Below are positions 6,010 through 7,246 of a stretch of DNA of 7,246 bases, piece after piece. The position numbers were made by a program, and so were the translations under genes. The first letter of the stretch is position 1, and every line of letters begins with the position of its first letter. The notes beneath the pieces were generated by a model, which saw only the letters and a program-made list of their open reading frames with translations, searched no databases and was not told the DNA's origin. This DNA comes from Gulosibacter massiliensis (GTDB taxonomy: Bacteria; Actinomycetota; Actinomycetes; Actinomycetales; Microbacteriaceae), in the NCBI GenBank assembly GCA_945901035.1, contig CAMDKN010000062.1:1-7246 (forward strand), written 5' to 3'.

Positions 6010-7246
6010 GACAGGGGCTCCGCGACGGCGAGGCCGCCGAGGTACGGACGGAGTGCCTCGGGGATGGTGACCGAGCCGTTCGCGTATTGATGCGTTTCGA
6101 GGAGTGCGACCAGCCAGCGGGTGGTCGCGAGTGTCCCATTGAGTGTCGCGACGGTTTCTGTTGCACCACCGTCGGGACGGTGTCGAATGTTGAGGCGACG
6201 CGCTTGGAACGTCGTGCAGTTCGATGTCGACGTCAGTTCACGGTATGTGCCCTGGGTCGGAATCCACGCTTCGATGTCGTACTTTCGTGCCGCCGAGGAA
6301 CCGAGGTCTCCTGCTGCGACATCGATTACGCGGTAGGACAGTCCGAGCAGTTGCATCATTTCCTCTTGCCACGCGACGAGTCGGTCGTGTTCGGCTTCCG
6401 CCTCGGCGGGAGCACAGTACGAAAACATCTCGAGCTTGTTGAACTGGTGAACGCGCAAAATTCCACGGGTGTCCTTGCCGTACGAGCCGGCCTCGCGGCG
6501 ATAACAGGTTGACCAACCCGCGTACCGTTTCGGTCCCGCGGTGAGATCGAGAATCTCGTCCGCGTGAAAACCCGCGAGGGCGACCTCGCTGGTCCCGGTC
6601 AAATACAGGTCATCGGCGGGCAGGTAATAGATTTCGTCCGAGTGCGCACCGAGAAACCCCGTTCCCTGCATGATCGTGGGACTCACGAGCGTTGGCGTGA
6701 TGAGGGGAGTGAAGCCCGCCGCGAGGGCGCGGTCTAACGCGAGCGACATCAGTGCGATTTCGAGCCGGGCGCCGATTCCCGACAAGAAATAAAACCGCGA
6801 ACCCGAAACCTTCGTTCCGCGGAGCATGTCGATTGCGCCCAGCATTTCCCCCAATTCGAGGTGATCGCGTGGCGCAAAATCGAAGACCGGAACCTCACCC
6901 GCCTCGCGTAAGGTGACGAAGTTTTCCTCTCCCCCGGCCGGCACTCCGTCGACGATGATGTTGCCGATTCCGCCCGCGACGCGAATGAAGTTCTCGCCCG
7001 CTTCGGTTGCGGCTTTGTCGGCACTTTTCACCCGCTCGGCTAAATCCTGTGCGGCGGCGACGAGTGCAACCTTGTCCTCTTTCGAGGCGGCGGCGACCAG
7101 TTTTCCGTGTGCGTTTTGTTCCGCTCGGAGTGTTTCGAAGTGAACAATCGCATCGCGGCGAGCCTGGTCCGCTGCGAGTGCGCGGTCCACCACCGAAACG
7201 TCGTCGCCGCGGGCGATGAGTGAGGCGCGGACAACGTCCGGTTCCG
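6006..7246 (-). CDS. serS: Seryl-tRNA synthetase (N-terminal residues outside the window)
   Basis: The frame is open to the right edge; 412 residues are visible and roughly ten N-terminal ones should be missing, since SerRS usually has about 420-430. The first in-window GTG (7193) is not the real start, because upstream codons read EPDVVRASL, a conserved early SerRS segment. The N-terminal third (visible residues about 25-100) is the charged, alanine-rich antiparallel coiled coil that grips the long variable arm of tRNA-Ser. Then come the class II catalytic motifs: motif 2 as [20 protein letters not shown] followed by QFNKLEMF, and motif 3 as [17 protein letters not shown]. It activates serine with ATP and charges tRNA-Ser, including the two serine tRNAs encoded downstream here; it also charges selenocysteine tRNA in organisms that have it. 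It overlaps the HAD phosphatase gene by 4 nt. No 5' regulatory region is visible. Confidence 0.97.
   Translation of the reverse strand, partial: EPDVVRASLIARGDDVSVVDRALAADQARRDAIVHFETLRAEQNAHGKLVAAASKEDKVALVAAAQDLAERVKSADKAATEAGENFIRVAGGIGNIIVDGVPAGGEENFVTLREAGEVPVFDFAPRDHLELGEMLGAIDMLRGTKVSGSRFYFLSGIGARLEIALMSLALDRALAAGFTPLITPTLVSPTIMQGTGFLGAHSDEIYYLPADDLYLTGTSEVALAGFHADEILDLTAGPKRYAGWSTCYRREAGSYGKDTRGILRVHQFNKLEMFSYCAPAEAEAEHDRLVAWQEEMMQLLGLSYRVIDVAAGDLGSSAARKYDIEAWIPTQGTYRELTSTSNCTTFQARRLNIRHRPDGGATETVATLNGTLATTRWLVALLETHQYANGSVTIPEALRPYLGGLAVAEPLS

Noticed and set aside
5281..6090. 269-codon open frame on the plus strand
   Set aside because: It is antisense to the HAD phosphatase, whose four catalytic motifs are intact; its composition (rich in H, R, P) is that of a shadow frame.
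1..7246. CRISPR array, insertion sequence, T-box or other riboswitch
   Set aside because: No regularly spaced repeats, no transposase or terminal inverted repeats, and no leader long enough for a T-box; the serS 5' region is outside the window.

Overview
The window is a piece of bacterial chromosome in which every supported gene lies on the minus strand, so it reads from right to left. The organism is probably an actinomycete of the Micrococcales, perhaps a Microbacteriaceae-like lineage. This rests on moderately high GC, frequent GTG starts, tRNA genes without an encoded CCA, and an LCP protein of actinobacterial type. The taxonomy is inference from family resemblance; no search was run.

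Right part (about 5075-7246), housekeeping. Here lie seryl-tRNA synthetase (serS, its first residues outside the window), a Cof-type HAD phosphatase overlapping its end by 4 nt, and tRNA-Ser(UGA).

Middle (about 2797-5053). A membrane-anchored LytR-CpsA-Psr (LCP) wall-polymer ligase is followed after 9 nt by a first sulfotransferase-like protein (here 'A'), then by a second serine tRNA, tRNA-Ser(GCU).

Left part (1-2760). Two more sulfotransferase-like paralogs ('B' and 'C', 2 nt apart) are followed, with a 4-nt ATGA overlap, by a family-4-like glycosyltransferase that runs off the left edge.

No gene-free stretch reaches 300 bases; the largest gaps are the roughly 140-nt spaces that hold the two tRNA genes. 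The layout suggests a serine-charging block (serS plus two tRNA-Ser) joined to a surface-glycan block. The glycosyltransferase would build a glycan, the three sulfotransferase-like enzymes could sulfate it using PAPS, and the LCP enzyme could attach a polymer to peptidoglycan. That pathway is inference. The most unusual details are that A has no ATG, GTG or TTG start that keeps its PAPS-binding strand but has a well-placed ribosome binding site before an ATC codon, and that the paralogs sit on both sides of a tRNA gene.
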